Below the pieces are notes generated by a model. It was not told where the DNA came from. It worked only from the letters and a program-made list of their open reading frames with translations, and did no database searches. Source: Amphritea japonica ATCC BAA-1530 (GTDB lineage Bacteria > Pseudomonadota > Gammaproteobacteria > Pseudomonadales > Balneatricaceae). Taken from it: 64,000 nt of DNA. Of the stretch, positions 9,814-17,630 are shown one piece after another. Position 1 is the stretch's first letter. Each line of letters starts with the position of its first letter. The stretch is taken from assembly GCF_016592435.1 (NCBI RefSeq), contig NZ_AP014545.1, positions 3,691,001 to 3,755,000 on the forward strand, in the 5' to 3' direction. Made by a program: the position numbers and the translations under genes.

Positions 9814-11334
9814 ATGGCACACCGATATATAAAGAAAATTCTTGATGCCCGCGTCTATGATGCCGCAATCGAAACCCCACTGGATGAGGCGATGAGTCTC
9901 AGCAAGCGGCTGGGTAACCGAGTGCTGCTGAAGCGGGAAGATCTGCAACCGGTGTTCTCCTTCAAGCTCCGTGGCGCCTACAATAAAATGGCCCAACTGT
10001 CTGAAGAAGAACGTCAGCGCGGAGTTATTGCCGCATCCGCCGGCAATCATGCTCAGGGACTGGCACTGTCTGCCAAAATTCTGGGTGTCGACGCCACTAT
10101 CGTCATGCCTAAGACCACGCCGGACATAAAGATTAACAATGTCCGGGCTCTGGGGGCCACAGTTGTGTTGCATGGTGCGGCCTTTGATGAAGCAGCAGCT
10201 CACTCCATGAAACTGGTTAAAGAACGCGGTCTGACTTACGTTCATCCCTATGATGATGTCGATGTGATCGCCGGTCAGGGTACCATCGCAATGGAGCTAC
10301 TGCGCCAGGAAAGCGGTCATATCGATGCGGTATTTGTACCGGTCGGTGGTGGCGGACTGATTTCCGGGATTGCCGTGTATATTAAATACCTGCGCCCGGA
10401 AACCAAGGTGATCGGTGTTGAATCGGAAGACTCCGCTTGCCTTAAAGCAGCCCTTGAAGCCGGTGAGCGGGTTATCCTGCCACAGGTGGGTATCTTTGCA
10501 GACGGTGTCGCTGTCGCTCAGATCGGAGAAAATACTTTCGATCTCTGTCGCCAGTATGTCGATGAAGTCATCACCGTGAATACCGATGAGATCTGTGCGG
10601 CCATCAAGGATATTTTTGAAGACACCCGTTCAATAACAGAGCCGGCCGGAGCACTAGCCGTCGCAGGCATGAAAAAGTACGTCGCTCGGGATGAGGTTGA
10701 AGACGCGACGCTGATCGCAATCGATAGCGGTGCAAATGTTAACTTCGATCGGTTACGGCATATTGCTGAGCGTTCTGAATTAGGTGAAAACCGCGAAGCA
10801 ATTATCGCCGTTAAAATCCCAGAAAAACCGGGCAGTTTTAAGCAGTTCTGTAACGACCTGGGTAACCGTAATATTACCGAGTTTAACTACCGTTATGCTG
10901 ATGATGAGGATGCACAGATCTTTGTCGGCGTACAACTGCGCAATGGCGGTGATGGCCGTAGAGAGCTGATCGAAGATCTCAAGCATGAGTCCTACAAAGT
11001 CATCGATCTGTCCGATAACGAGATGGCTAAACTCCATGTGCGCTACATGGTAGGCGGTCGTGCGCCGGAGTCAGTCACCAATGAAATTCTCTATCGTTTT
11101 GAGTTCCCGGAACGCCCGGGTGCGCTAATGAACTTCCTCAAAAAACTGGGGGGGCGCTGGAACATCTCGATGTTCCATTATCGCAACCATGGCGCCGCCT
11201 ATGGTCGTGTTCTGGTAGGTCTGCAAGTGCCAGCAGAAGAACACCCTCAGGTCTCCGAGTTCCTCGATGATATCGGTTACAACTACTGGGAAGAGACAGA
11301 AAACCCCGCCTATAAGCTATTTCTTGGATCATAA
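9814..11334 (+). CDS. ilvA: Threonine ammonia-lyase, biosynthetic
   Basis: A 506-residue PLP enzyme that deaminates threonine to 2-oxobutanoate, the first step of isoleucine synthesis. The PLP-binding Lys lies in FSFKLRGAYNKM, and the cofactor phosphate loop is VGGGGLISG. The C-terminal third carries two ACT-like regulatory domains (about 330-410 and 425-500; EKPGSFKQFC and ERPGALMNFL), characteristic of the isoleucine-inhibited anabolic form. Length matches E. coli IlvA (514). The divergent rpiA-ilvA order is also found in other gammaproteobacteria. A terminator follows the stop. Confidence 0.97.
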   Translation: MAHRYIKKILDARVYDAAIETPLDEAMSLSKRLGNRVLLKREDLQPVFSFKLRGAYNKMAQLSEEERQRGVIAASAGNHAQGLALSAKILGVDATIVMPKTTPDIKINNVRALGATVVLHGAAFDEAAAHSMKLVKERGLTYVHPYDDVDVIAGQGTIAMELLRQESGHIDAVFVPVGGGGLISGIAVYIKYLRPETKVIGVESEDSACLKAALEAGERVILPQVGIFADGVAVAQIGENTFDLCRQYVDEVITVNTDEICAAIKDIFEDTRSITEPAGALAVAGMKKYVARDEVEDATLIAIDSGANVNFDRLRHIAERSELGENREAIIAVKIPEKPGSFKQFCNDLGNRNITEFNYRYADDEDAQIFVGVQLRNGGDGRRELIEDLKHESYKVIDLSDNEMAKLHVRYMVGGRAPESVTNEILYRFEFPERPGALMNFLKKLGGRWNISMFHYRNHGAAYGRVLVGLQVPAEEHPQVSEFLDDIGYNYWEETENPAYKLFLGS

Positions 11335-11350
11335 GCACTATCGTCTCAAT

Positions 11351-11380
11351 AAAAAAAACCGCCTGATGGCGGTTTTTTTT
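11351..11380 (+). terminator. Terminator of ilvA
   Basis: ACCGCC-TGAT-GGCGGT hairpin flanked by eight A and eight T; it could also stop the opposing transcript. Confidence 0.88.
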
Positions 11381-11404
11381 GCACTTAATATCAAGTCGGC
11401 TGTG

Positions 11405-11911
11405 TTAAGGCATCTCGGGGGAGTGCTCAAAACGATCGGTTAAAAACGCTTTCAATGTAAACAAAATAATTGATGTGCTACCCCAGGTCAGACCGACCAC
11501 TACACCCAGATCTACAATCCCGCGCCAGGGCTGCTCGAGCATATGAACAAGCTGCACCAGAAGTAAAATACCCACCAGCAGACAATAACTGACAATCATA
11601 CGCTTGCGCTTTATATCGAAAAAACCCATACAGAACAATGGTGCGAAAATAAAACGTACCGGCGTGACATTATCCCGCAGAAATAACAACCGGGCAGCGA
11701 CCCGGGGAGAGTAACCTCGCTGGAACCCCTTATAACCCTCTGCAAACCCCATAAACACAACGCTAATAACTAACGCGGCCCAGTGATACCAGCTTAACGA
11801 GAACAGGAAAGTATCAAATCCGATAACTCCGAGGCGAAGAATTGCATTGCCAAAAATAAAGGCAATACCAGCAAAACCCCATAAAACTGCAATACGACCC
11901 AACACAGGCAA
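11405..11911 (-). CDS. Conserved integral membrane protein, unknown function
   Basis: 168 residues with about four hydrophobic helices (residues 8-30, 40-58, 105-122, 133-152), separated by a basic cytoplasmic stretch (GFQRGYSPRVAARLLFLRDN). I do not recognise a family. It is read in the same direction as the amyloid operon and lies about 90 bases beyond the fapF-like stop, after a hairpin. It may be a separate unit; nothing links it functionally to the operon except proximity. Confidence 0.6.
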   Translation of the reverse strand: MPVLGRIAVLWGFAGIAFIFGNAILRLGVIGFDTFLFSLSWYHWAALVISVVFMGFAEGYKGFQRGYSPRVAARLLFLRDNVTPVRFIFAPLFCMGFFDIKRKRMIVSYCLLVGILLLVQLVHMLEQPWRGIVDLGVVVGLTWGSTSIILFTLKAFLTDRFEHSPEMP

Positions 11912-11971
11912 ACCATCAATAATTCCAGAGAAGCCGCCATTATAGTGGATACTTACTCAGTAAAGAATATC

Positions 11972-11989
11972 CGGGCCATCTCTGGCCCG
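11972..11989 (-). terminator. Hairpin after the amyloid operon
   Basis: CGGGCCA-GAGA-TGGCCCG stem, 14-31 bases after the fapF-like stop on the minus strand. It lacks a continuous T run, so termination may be partial. Confidence 0.55.
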
Positions 11990-12002
11990 AGAATTTCATA
12001 AT

Positions 12003-13229
12003 TTAAAAGCGATAGGGGAATTTTACTCCGAGAGAGAAGTCAGGAGCATCGGGGGTGAGGCCAATACCCAGAGTGGTTGACATTGATAGCTTATCGCTCA
12101 AAGCATAAGTAACGCCGGCATTAAAGGTCGCCGCATTACCATCACTACCAAAGATATCTTTCCATTCACTTCCTTCCAGCCGCGTCTCACTTTTTTGACT
12201 GATTCTCTGTGAGACTGACAAACTCATACTCATCCGTTCATTCATCGCAAATGCCATTCCCAGACCGTAGAAAACAGAGTCACCTAAACGAACATCCCCA
12301 GGCTGATCCCCTGAAGTAGAGCTAATATCATCAAAACTCCCATCTAGGTTATAGGTATAACCCACATTGGCAAACAGAATGGCGGGATCCGTCGTTTTTA
12401 CAAAAGACAGACTATTGCTGATACTCCATAAACCACTTCCGGTAGGCAGCTCTTTGGGATAAGTAACTGTATCGGTGCCGCTAGCGTTGGTTACTGACTT
12501 GGTGACTGTTGGTGTTCCATAAGGATGACTGCCGGTAGGAGCTTTAATACTCAGGTTCCAGACTATATCTGGCCTGCTAGCCGTTTCATTAAAGAGCTTA
12601 TACGCAGACGTTAGAGTAATATCGCCTAAATCAGCTTCATCCACAGTGGCTTCAGCGCCAACACCATTTACATTGCGTTGAAACGATGTATTCCTGTAAA
12701 CAAAGGGCACTGTGGCACCAATCTGCCACCGGTCGTTGACGTTATAGCGTCCCGTTGCATCGAAGGTATAAATATCTGCTGATATATCATCAACCGAAAT
12801 GTCACCCAAGAAGATAGCATCCAGCGCCAAAAAGCCTTCCAGCACGAGTTCCTTACGATCGTAATGGCTATAATTCATTCCCAGCTCTACGGTAAAACTA
12901 TTACTGAAAAGCGCATGCTCCTCTTGCATTATATTATCAACACTGGAGCTGGGCGCGGCTGATTTCACTACTTCATTCTGAGCTGTTTGCTTCTGAGGTT
13001 CAGCTTGTATAGCTTGTCTGCCGCTCTCCAGCGAATAGAGCCGTTGCTCCATCTCTCTAAGTGTTTGCGCCTGTCGTTCATTAATTAGTTTTAATTGTTT
13101 AATTTCGAATTTTAGCTGCTCTCCGTCACTTACTGTCGCGGTTTCTTCAGCCAAGACGACCTGACATACCGCCAGACTTAACAGGCTTACGGCCATCCCT
13201 GACCGGCCCCAATGAGATCTGTAATCCAT
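12003..13229 (-). CDS. fapF: FapF-like outer-membrane amyloid exporter
   Basis: A 408-residue outer-membrane protein. A signal peptide ending near VVLAEET is followed by a coiled coil (about residues 37-72, heptad-like QLKFEIKQLKLINERQ), a short linker and a beta-barrel of alternating hydrophobic strands that ends in the outer-membrane signature FPYRF with a terminal Phe. This order (signal, periplasmic coiled coil, barrel) is that of Pseudomonas FapF, a trimeric barrel exporting Fap amyloid subunits. It is the last gene of the operon, as in Pseudomonas. A GGGGGAAAGGGGG stretch gives the ribosome-binding site. Identification rests on architecture plus context; it could otherwise be called a generic transporter barrel. 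Confidence 0.75.
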   Translation of the reverse strand: MDYRSHWGRSGMAVSLLSLAVCQVVLAEETATVSDGEQLKFEIKQLKLINERQAQTLREMEQRLYSLESGRQAIQAEPQKQTAQNEVVKSAAPSSSVDNIMQEEHALFSNSFTVELGMNYSHYDRKELVLEGFLALDAIFLGDISVDDISADIYTFDATGRYNVNDRWQIGATVPFVYRNTSFQRNVNGVGAEATVDEADLGDITLTSAYKLFNETASRPDIVWNLSIKAPTGSHPYGTPTVTKSVTNASGTDTVTYPKELPTGSGLWSISNSLSFVKTTDPAILFANVGYTYNLDGSFDDISSTSGDQPGDVRLGDSVFYGLGMAFAMNERMSMSLSVSQRISQKSETRLEGSEWKDIFGSDGNAATFNAGVTYALSDKLSMSTTLGIGLTPDAPDFSLGVKFPYRF

Positions 13230-13325
13230 TTGTTTTCCCCCTTTCCCCCGAAAAGAGCAAAGCGATCCAACGGACCACTTTGCACATACCCATAGTTAAA
13301 AGTAGCAGGTATTTAGCCTACGGCT

Positions 13326-14138
13326 CTATAAGCCCCTGAGATGATTCAAAGATCGGAGGACTCCATTGGGACGAAACTCCGATAACGACGAGCTTAGTTC
13401 GACAGTCAAACCGATACGATTAAGCACCTGATTTAAATCGCTGTTTAGCTGAGTGCTCTGGAGTATATTTCCGCCGGAAAACTGTGAGCGGGTAATTTGC
13501 TGCGACACCGAACCAAAATCAGGAATATCAACCTGATAACCAACACCTTCAGCATCTACAGAAACCTGGGTATTAACACCTTCATCACTCAGATGACTGT
13601 GAGTTCCCGTATCACCTACCTCTATCAACCCTTCAGTATCAGGAACGATGTCAGAATCGGTCACCGTCCAATCGACAGCATTGTGGACACTATTACTATC
13701 TCCGGCGACCTGAATGCTCTGCACTACCCCGGAGATATTTTCCAGAGCACCATTGTCCGACACATTATCTAAAGATGACTGTAGCACCTCTTCCGACGGC
13801 ACTGACAAGCCAATATTTCGACTACGGTACATCGTCATATGCGGGCGGTAGCGATCACGACCAAAATCAAAATTGACACGCATCTCCATATTAAAGTCGC
13901 GCCCCCCCTGGCGTTGCCAGTCCGTACGCATACGTATACCAAAAAATGCTACTTTGCGACCATCGACAAATCGTCCTCGCATTGCGGCAAGTTCAACATC
14001 ACTTACTACTCCTCCTTGTAAACCAAAAGGGCCTGTTTGTTGGGCCGCATTTGAATTATTTGGCAACAATAAAAACAAACTTACAATTGCCGATCCTGCT
14101 GTTACTCCTATTCTTGTATTCCATTGACAGCTGTTCAT
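13326..14138 (-). CDS. fapE: FapE-like exported protein
   Basis: 270 residues with a signal peptide (hydrophobic 12-30, cleavage near NSNAAQQ). Residues 45-75 read VVSDVELAAMRGRFVDG followed by a VAFFGIRM segment. Mid-protein there is one degenerate Fap-type repeat, SGVVQSIQVAGDSNSVHNA (near 135-155), matching the G-N/V-x-x-x-AGDxN pattern of the neighbouring amyloid subunits. In Pseudomonas the gene between fapD and fapF is fapE, a minor fibre component, so the name rests on both position and repeat. A strong ribosome-binding site (GGGAGGAG) precedes the ATG. Confidence 0.62.
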   Translation of the reverse strand: MNSCQWNTRIGVTAGSAIVSLFLLLPNNSNAAQQTGPFGLQGGVVSDVELAAMRGRFVDGRKVAFFGIRMRTDWQRQGGRDFNMEMRVNFDFGRDRYRPHMTMYRSRNIGLSVPSEEVLQSSLDNVSDNGALENISGVVQSIQVAGDSNSVHNAVDWTVTDSDIVPDTEGLIEVGDTGTHSHLSDEGVNTQVSVDAEGVGYQVDIPDFGSVSQQITRSQFSGGNILQSTQLNSDLNQVLNRIGLTVELSSSLSEFRPNGVLRSLNHLRGL

Positions 14139-14162
14139 GACTTACTCCTCCCTTTCGGGAAG

Positions 14163-14882
14163 TTAAAACAGTTCGGCATGGCGAAAACCATGTTCCAGTA
14201 ACTGCGCGTCACTCAGAGGTGCGAATGTATTGCTTAAGCTCCGGGCGGTTAGTTGACGCTGTGGATTAATCAAAACAGATGACTTATTGAATCCACGCCC
14301 AATGACAGCAAAGACAATACCGTTCCAACTCGATAAAAAATCATCTATAGGCATGATTTTATTACCCAAAGCCGGATCAGCCAGATAGACAAGGTTCTCT
14401 TCGGTCTTCTTTAATACAACGAAGTGCTTATAACCTTTGAGATCCAGCAGAACAATGGTTGGTATCTTTATTCCTTGCAGAGTATCAGGTTCAACTTTAT
14501 AACCCCGGCCACGCATACCCACGCGCTCCAGATAGTGTTTAATATTTAGTAGCGAAAATCCCTGTGCTCGAACTTGTTCAATATCACTAACGGCAAACAG
14601 ACCATCCAGCATATCTTCTTCTGTCACTCGCAGGCCGTAGCCGTACCTGAGCACAGTAGCCAATGCCGCTGCGCCACAGCTAAAGTCAGTCTGCTGTTTT
14701 ATAATATGCTGATAGCGTTGTTCACGCATGCTAATGACCGGCTTACTCAGGTTTGAGCCACCGGGAAGAACGTTAGCTAACTCAATCTGAGCGGCCTGTA
14801 CAGGGAAGTTAATAAATAGCACCAGAACCAAAACGGCATCTGGAATCCTGGCGAAACTGCTAGTAATCTTACTAATCATCAT
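14163..14882 (-). CDS. fapD: FapD-like C39-family cysteine peptidase
   Basis: 239 residues with an N-terminal hydrophobic signal or anchor (12-32). A C39 (bacteriocin-processing type) papain-like domain follows: catalytic Cys in QQTDFSCGAAALATVL (oxyanion Gln just before), catalytic His in GYKHFVVLKK and Asp/Asn in LADPALGNK. In the Fap system FapD is the C39 protease of the operon; family members cut after double-glycine-type leaders. The region after residue 180 (QRQLTARSLSNTF) is variable. It lies 24 bases before the fapE-like gene, and both are translated from one transcript. It has no ABC transporter domain, unlike bacteriocin exporters. Confidence 0.82.
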   Translation of the reverse strand: MMISKITSSFARIPDAVLVLVLFINFPVQAAQIELANVLPGGSNLSKPVISMREQRYQHIIKQQTDFSCGAAALATVLRYGYGLRVTEEDMLDGLFAVSDIEQVRAQGFSLLNIKHYLERVGMRGRGYKVEPDTLQGIKIPTIVLLDLKGYKHFVVLKKTEENLVYLADPALGNKIMPIDDFLSSWNGIVFAVIGRGFNKSSVLINPQRQLTARSLSNTFAPLSDAQLLEHGFRHAELF

Positions 14883-14969
14883 AATAAGCCCACTTATAAC
14901 AGTCTAAAGCCAGGCTGATTTAACAGCCCGGCTCAGATCATCTCAGCAAAAGTCTATCTATCAGAACCT

Positions 14970-16283
14970 TCATTCACCCGAAGGAACCGTAATAGACGTA
15001 CTGTCTACCTTAGTCATAGCCAGACTATTATTTTGCAGATTACTGGTACCGGCCGTAATATTCACACCGATATTACCCTTCGCACCACGTAATGCATTAT
15101 CACCCATTGCTGCGTTGTTCTCATGCCGCACGTAACGGCTAACCAAGTGCTCAACACTACCGGTAAAGGTTCCACTAAGAGATTGCGTACCTGCTTCAGA
15201 GAAACCAATACGGCCTCTCTCTCTGCTCGGACCAATACGGCCTCTTTCACCATGAGCGGAAACAACACCTCTTTCTCCTGAACCTGAAATAGTGCCACTT
15301 TCAGTGAATTCAAAGCGACCTGGATCGTCATTATCACCGCCGGGTGAAACATTATCGTTATCAAAATCAAGATGCCCCCAGTAAGAGGTACCGCCCCCCT
15401 GCTCATGGCCATCACCATTAATCCAAACTTCTGGATAAACATCATTGCTCTGGCTTGAAGTGCCTGAATACGTTGCAGGACCATTACTACCACTGTAGCG
15501 AGCAGCGCTATTAACACCACTGTAGCTAGCACCTGAATTTGTACCGCTATAACCTCCGTTACCAGAACCGTTATAACTACCGCCCATAGCACCATTCATA
15601 GAGACCTGAGTGGTAATTATTTCATGGGTTTCTTCAGGCAGGTTATGAACCTGATTATTTTCGGTTTCCTGAGCAACCGATACCGTCGCCTCACCCATAG
15701 AGCCTGAAGCAACTGAGCCGGCAAAAGAGTTTGCCTGGACGTTACTACTACCCGCCGCAATATTTACTCCGATATTACCCCGGGCATTCTCTAGCGCATT
15801 GCCGCTAAAGTCAGCGGTATTGATAGTCCCCCAGTTGAAAGCGACATTATCTTCCGCATTCTGATCCATAAAGATTTCAGCATCGGCGGAGCCAAATACA
15901 AACCCTGCATCAGCGGCAGCCAACGCTGCGGCATTACTCTGTACGTTATGATCACCGGCACTGATGTTCACACCAATATTACCTTTAGCACCCTTAAGCG
16001 CGTTACCGTCAAGTGTTGCAGAGTTATCCACACGGTCATTTATGGTCAGGTTATTATCACTATCCTGTTCCTGATCAACCACTGCCATACCCAGAGAATC
16101 AACACGAATACGGCCTGTGATCGCAACATCACCTGAATATTCAACACTTTTTTTCACATGGACATGCTTACTTAGGTGGGCCCCAGAGCCGCCACGAGAG
16201 TTGCCTTCTGCAAGGGCGAAACCTGAAAAACTAAGTGCAGCAACTGCGACGGCCAACGGCGCCATTTTAAATACCTGTTTCAT
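14970..16283 (-). CDS. fapC: FapC-like major functional-amyloid subunit
   Basis: 437 residues with a clear signal peptide (cleavage near FALAEGN). There are three amyloid-type repeats, each containing GNIGVN-(I/V)-(S/T/A)-AG-x-x-N-x-Q-x-N: about residues 98-118, 163-183 and 405-425. Two linkers separate them. The second, about 200 residues long, holds a run of YSG units (near 240-275) and three ERG(R/V) units (near 335-360). Pseudomonas FapC has the same plan: three GN(V/I)GVNVAAG repeats with two linkers of variable length. The protein is expected to be secreted through FapF and polymerise on the cell surface. Start ATG at 16283 with AAGGAGAAGG upstream. Confidence 0.78.
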   Translation of the reverse strand: MKQVFKMAPLAVAVAALSFSGFALAEGNSRGGSGAHLSKHVHVKKSVEYSGDVAITGRIRVDSLGMAVVDQEQDSDNNLTINDRVDNSATLDGNALKGAKGNIGVNISAGDHNVQSNAAALAAADAGFVFGSADAEIFMDQNAEDNVAFNWGTINTADFSGNALENARGNIGVNIAAGSSNVQANSFAGSVASGSMGEATVSVAQETENNQVHNLPEETHEIITTQVSMNGAMGGSYNGSGNGGYSGTNSGASYSGVNSAARYSGSNGPATYSGTSSQSNDVYPEVWINGDGHEQGGGTSYWGHLDFDNDNVSPGGDNDDPGRFEFTESGTISGSGERGVVSAHGERGRIGPSRERGRIGFSEAGTQSLSGTFTGSVEHLVSRYVRHENNAAMGDNALRGAKGNIGVNITAGTSNLQNNSLAMTKVDSTSITVPSGE

Positions 16284-16328
16284 GGTCCTTCTCCTTTTTA
16301 TTCTTCAAGCACCGGGGTATATTCCCGA

Positions 16329-16967
16329 TTATTTTTTTGATCCCAGTGAAACACTGAGACCAAAACTGTTACTTGTTGCATTTCCTGAACCTGCCAATTG
16401 GTTGATCTGTACCACACCACTGGTTCCATTAAAGGCACCCTCACCGATCGATACTTGTCGATGTTGTCCATTACTATCACTGGTAAGCTGGCTGGCAGAT
16501 TGACCGGTTACCGTGAGACTTAACTCACTTTCAGAAACCGCAACCCCGCCTAAAGCAAAACCGATAGCAACGTCATTGAGTTGTGCATTACCGGAACCAC
16601 TTGCATGGTTAATAGAGATAAGGCCAGAAGCATTGGAAAATGCATTGCCCTCAATCAGACTGACAGCTGAATAAAGCCCCCCCCCGGGAAGGCCAACATG
16701 TTGTGAAGCTTTGATCTGTGCCGTTGCACCCAAACCCTGACCGATACTTACAGCAAGAGCACGAGCATTAAGCTGAGCATTAGAATCCCCTGCGACAATA
16801 TTGACGCCGATAATTCCGCGACTACTTTCCAAAGCAAAATCACTAATCACTGCCTGGTTACTGTATTCAAATTGTTCAACCGCAAGTGGCGTTTCGGCAG
16901 CAGCACTAGCGGCCATCAGCAGCATCAATAAACAATTAACAGATTGAGTAGAGAGAGAGCCTTTCAT
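16329..16967 (-). CDS. fapB: FapB-like amyloid nucleator/minor subunit
   Basis: 212 residues with a signal peptide (cleavage near SAAAETP). Three imperfect Fap repeats are visible: GIIGVNIVAGDSNAQLN (about 50-66), GLISINHASGSGNAQLN (about 117-133) and GVVQINQLAGSGNATSN (about 182-198). Gly, Asn and Gln positions are conserved between repeats, as expected for stacked beta-arch amyloid. In Pseudomonas, FapB precedes FapC and seeds its fibres; position and shorter length match. The ATG lies 2 bases after the preceding stop, and its ribosome-binding site GGAGGGG lies inside the upstream gene, so translation is probably coupled. Confidence 0.74.
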   Translation of the reverse strand: MKGSLSTQSVNCLLMLLMAASAAAETPLAVEQFEYSNQAVISDFALESSRGIIGVNIVAGDSNAQLNARALAVSIGQGLGATAQIKASQHVGLPGGGLYSAVSLIEGNAFSNASGLISINHASGSGNAQLNDVAIGFALGGVAVSESELSLTVTGQSASQLTSDSNGQHRQVSIGEGAFNGTSGVVQINQLAGSGNATSNSFGLSVSLGSKK

Positions 16968-16969
16968 AA

Positions 16970-17302
16970 TCAGCGCCCCTCCAAATAGACTTCGACAGTT
17001 ACAACTGAATTGCTGTAACCCTGAGCACTTTGAGCTCCTTTCTTAACACCCCCCTCATCCCAGAGAATAATGCCCAATTCCATCTGGGCCGACGGAATCG
17101 CATGATCAATTCCTTGTCCGCGAACAGCTCCGAGCTGATCCTCGTCCAGCACTGCTACTGCAATGCCTGAATCAGATGCGAATAACTGATCCCCCACCCC
17201 TTGATCAGCCATCAGCACAGGCGCCCACCACAATCCAGCAAGTGATAGCAAACTAACCGCTAAAACTTTTTTAATACTGGTTGGGGTTAACCAATTGATC
17301 AT
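16970..17302 (-). CDS. Small exported protein at the fapA position, RG-leader motif
   Basis: 110 residues from the ATG at 17302 (a GTG three codons earlier is possible, but AGGTGA sits at the right spacing for the ATG). Hydrophobic residues 14-33 form a signal peptide. The mature part is short and contains VLDEDQLGAVRGQG near residue 57-70, then a hydrophilic beta-prone tail (VVTVEVYLEGR). First gene of the operon, the place held by fapA (a chaperone-like Fap protein) in Pseudomonas, but I cannot see clear FapA similarity. The L-x-x-x-R-G motif recurs in the fapE-like protein of the same operon. Confidence 0.55.
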   Translation of the reverse strand: MINWLTPTSIKKVLAVSLLSLAGLWWAPVLMADQGVGDQLFASDSGIAVAVLDEDQLGAVRGQGIDHAIPSAQMELGIILWDEGGVKKGAQSAQGYSNSVVTVEVYLEGR

Positions 17303-17340
17303 TCTGATCACCTGATAAGTGGACTAAGTTCACTTACAAC

Positions 17341-17357
17341 ACAGCAAGAACAGAACC
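17341..17357 (-). promoter_or_regulatory. Putative sigma-54 promoter of the fap-like operon
   Basis: On the minus strand TTGG-N10-GC (TTGGTTCTGTTCTTGCT): a perfect TTGCT -12 element and the invariant GG at the required 10-base distance, but a poor CAC in the -24 block. The predicted start is about 20-30 bases before the first gene. It fits the adjacent sigma-54 activator. Confidence 0.45.
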
Positions 17358-17570
17358 AAAAAAACTATCTGTCTGATTTACATAGGATTAATCATCTTCG
17401 GCACGATACTCTACTAGCGAGAGAGGCTGTAACTGTTTCAGGAAGTTAACACCAACTTGACAACAGCAATAAAAAAGACTTATGTATCAGTTAGTTATAT
17501 AGCTACACATAAGTGTAAAGGCAGTATTACAATCTTAACGCAAGCACACTTTTCGGTACCGGTCAGACAT

Positions 17571-17598
17571 AAAAAAACCGCCAATAGCGGTTTTTTTA
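17571..17598. terminator. Terminator of the sigma-54 activator gene
   Basis: AACCGCC-AATA-GCGGTT hairpin between A and T runs, 33 bases after the activator stop on the minus strand. It separates the regulator transcript from the amyloid operon. Confidence 0.85.
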
Positions 17599-17630
17599 TA
17601 CTTAAAAGACAAGACATTAGCAGAGATTCA

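Larger units (their letters stand above)
17303..17630. other. Regulatory gap between the activator and the fap-like operon
   Basis: 328 bases without a convincing gene. It contains the -24/-12 candidate, an inverted repeat ACTTATGT-N21-ACATAAGT (17478-17514), a possible activator site about 130 bases upstream of the predicted start, and the activator gene's terminator (17571-17598). Confidence 0.6.

Noticed and set aside
9766..10245. 159-residue frame antisense to ilvA
   Set aside because: Complement of a conserved enzyme; no family features or ribosome-binding site.
15062..15595. 177-residue frame inside the fapC-like gene, same strand
   Set aside because: Shifted reading of the repetitive linker; no ribosome-binding site, and hydrophobic runs of Val/Ile arise from the Gly/Ser-rich codons of the true frame.
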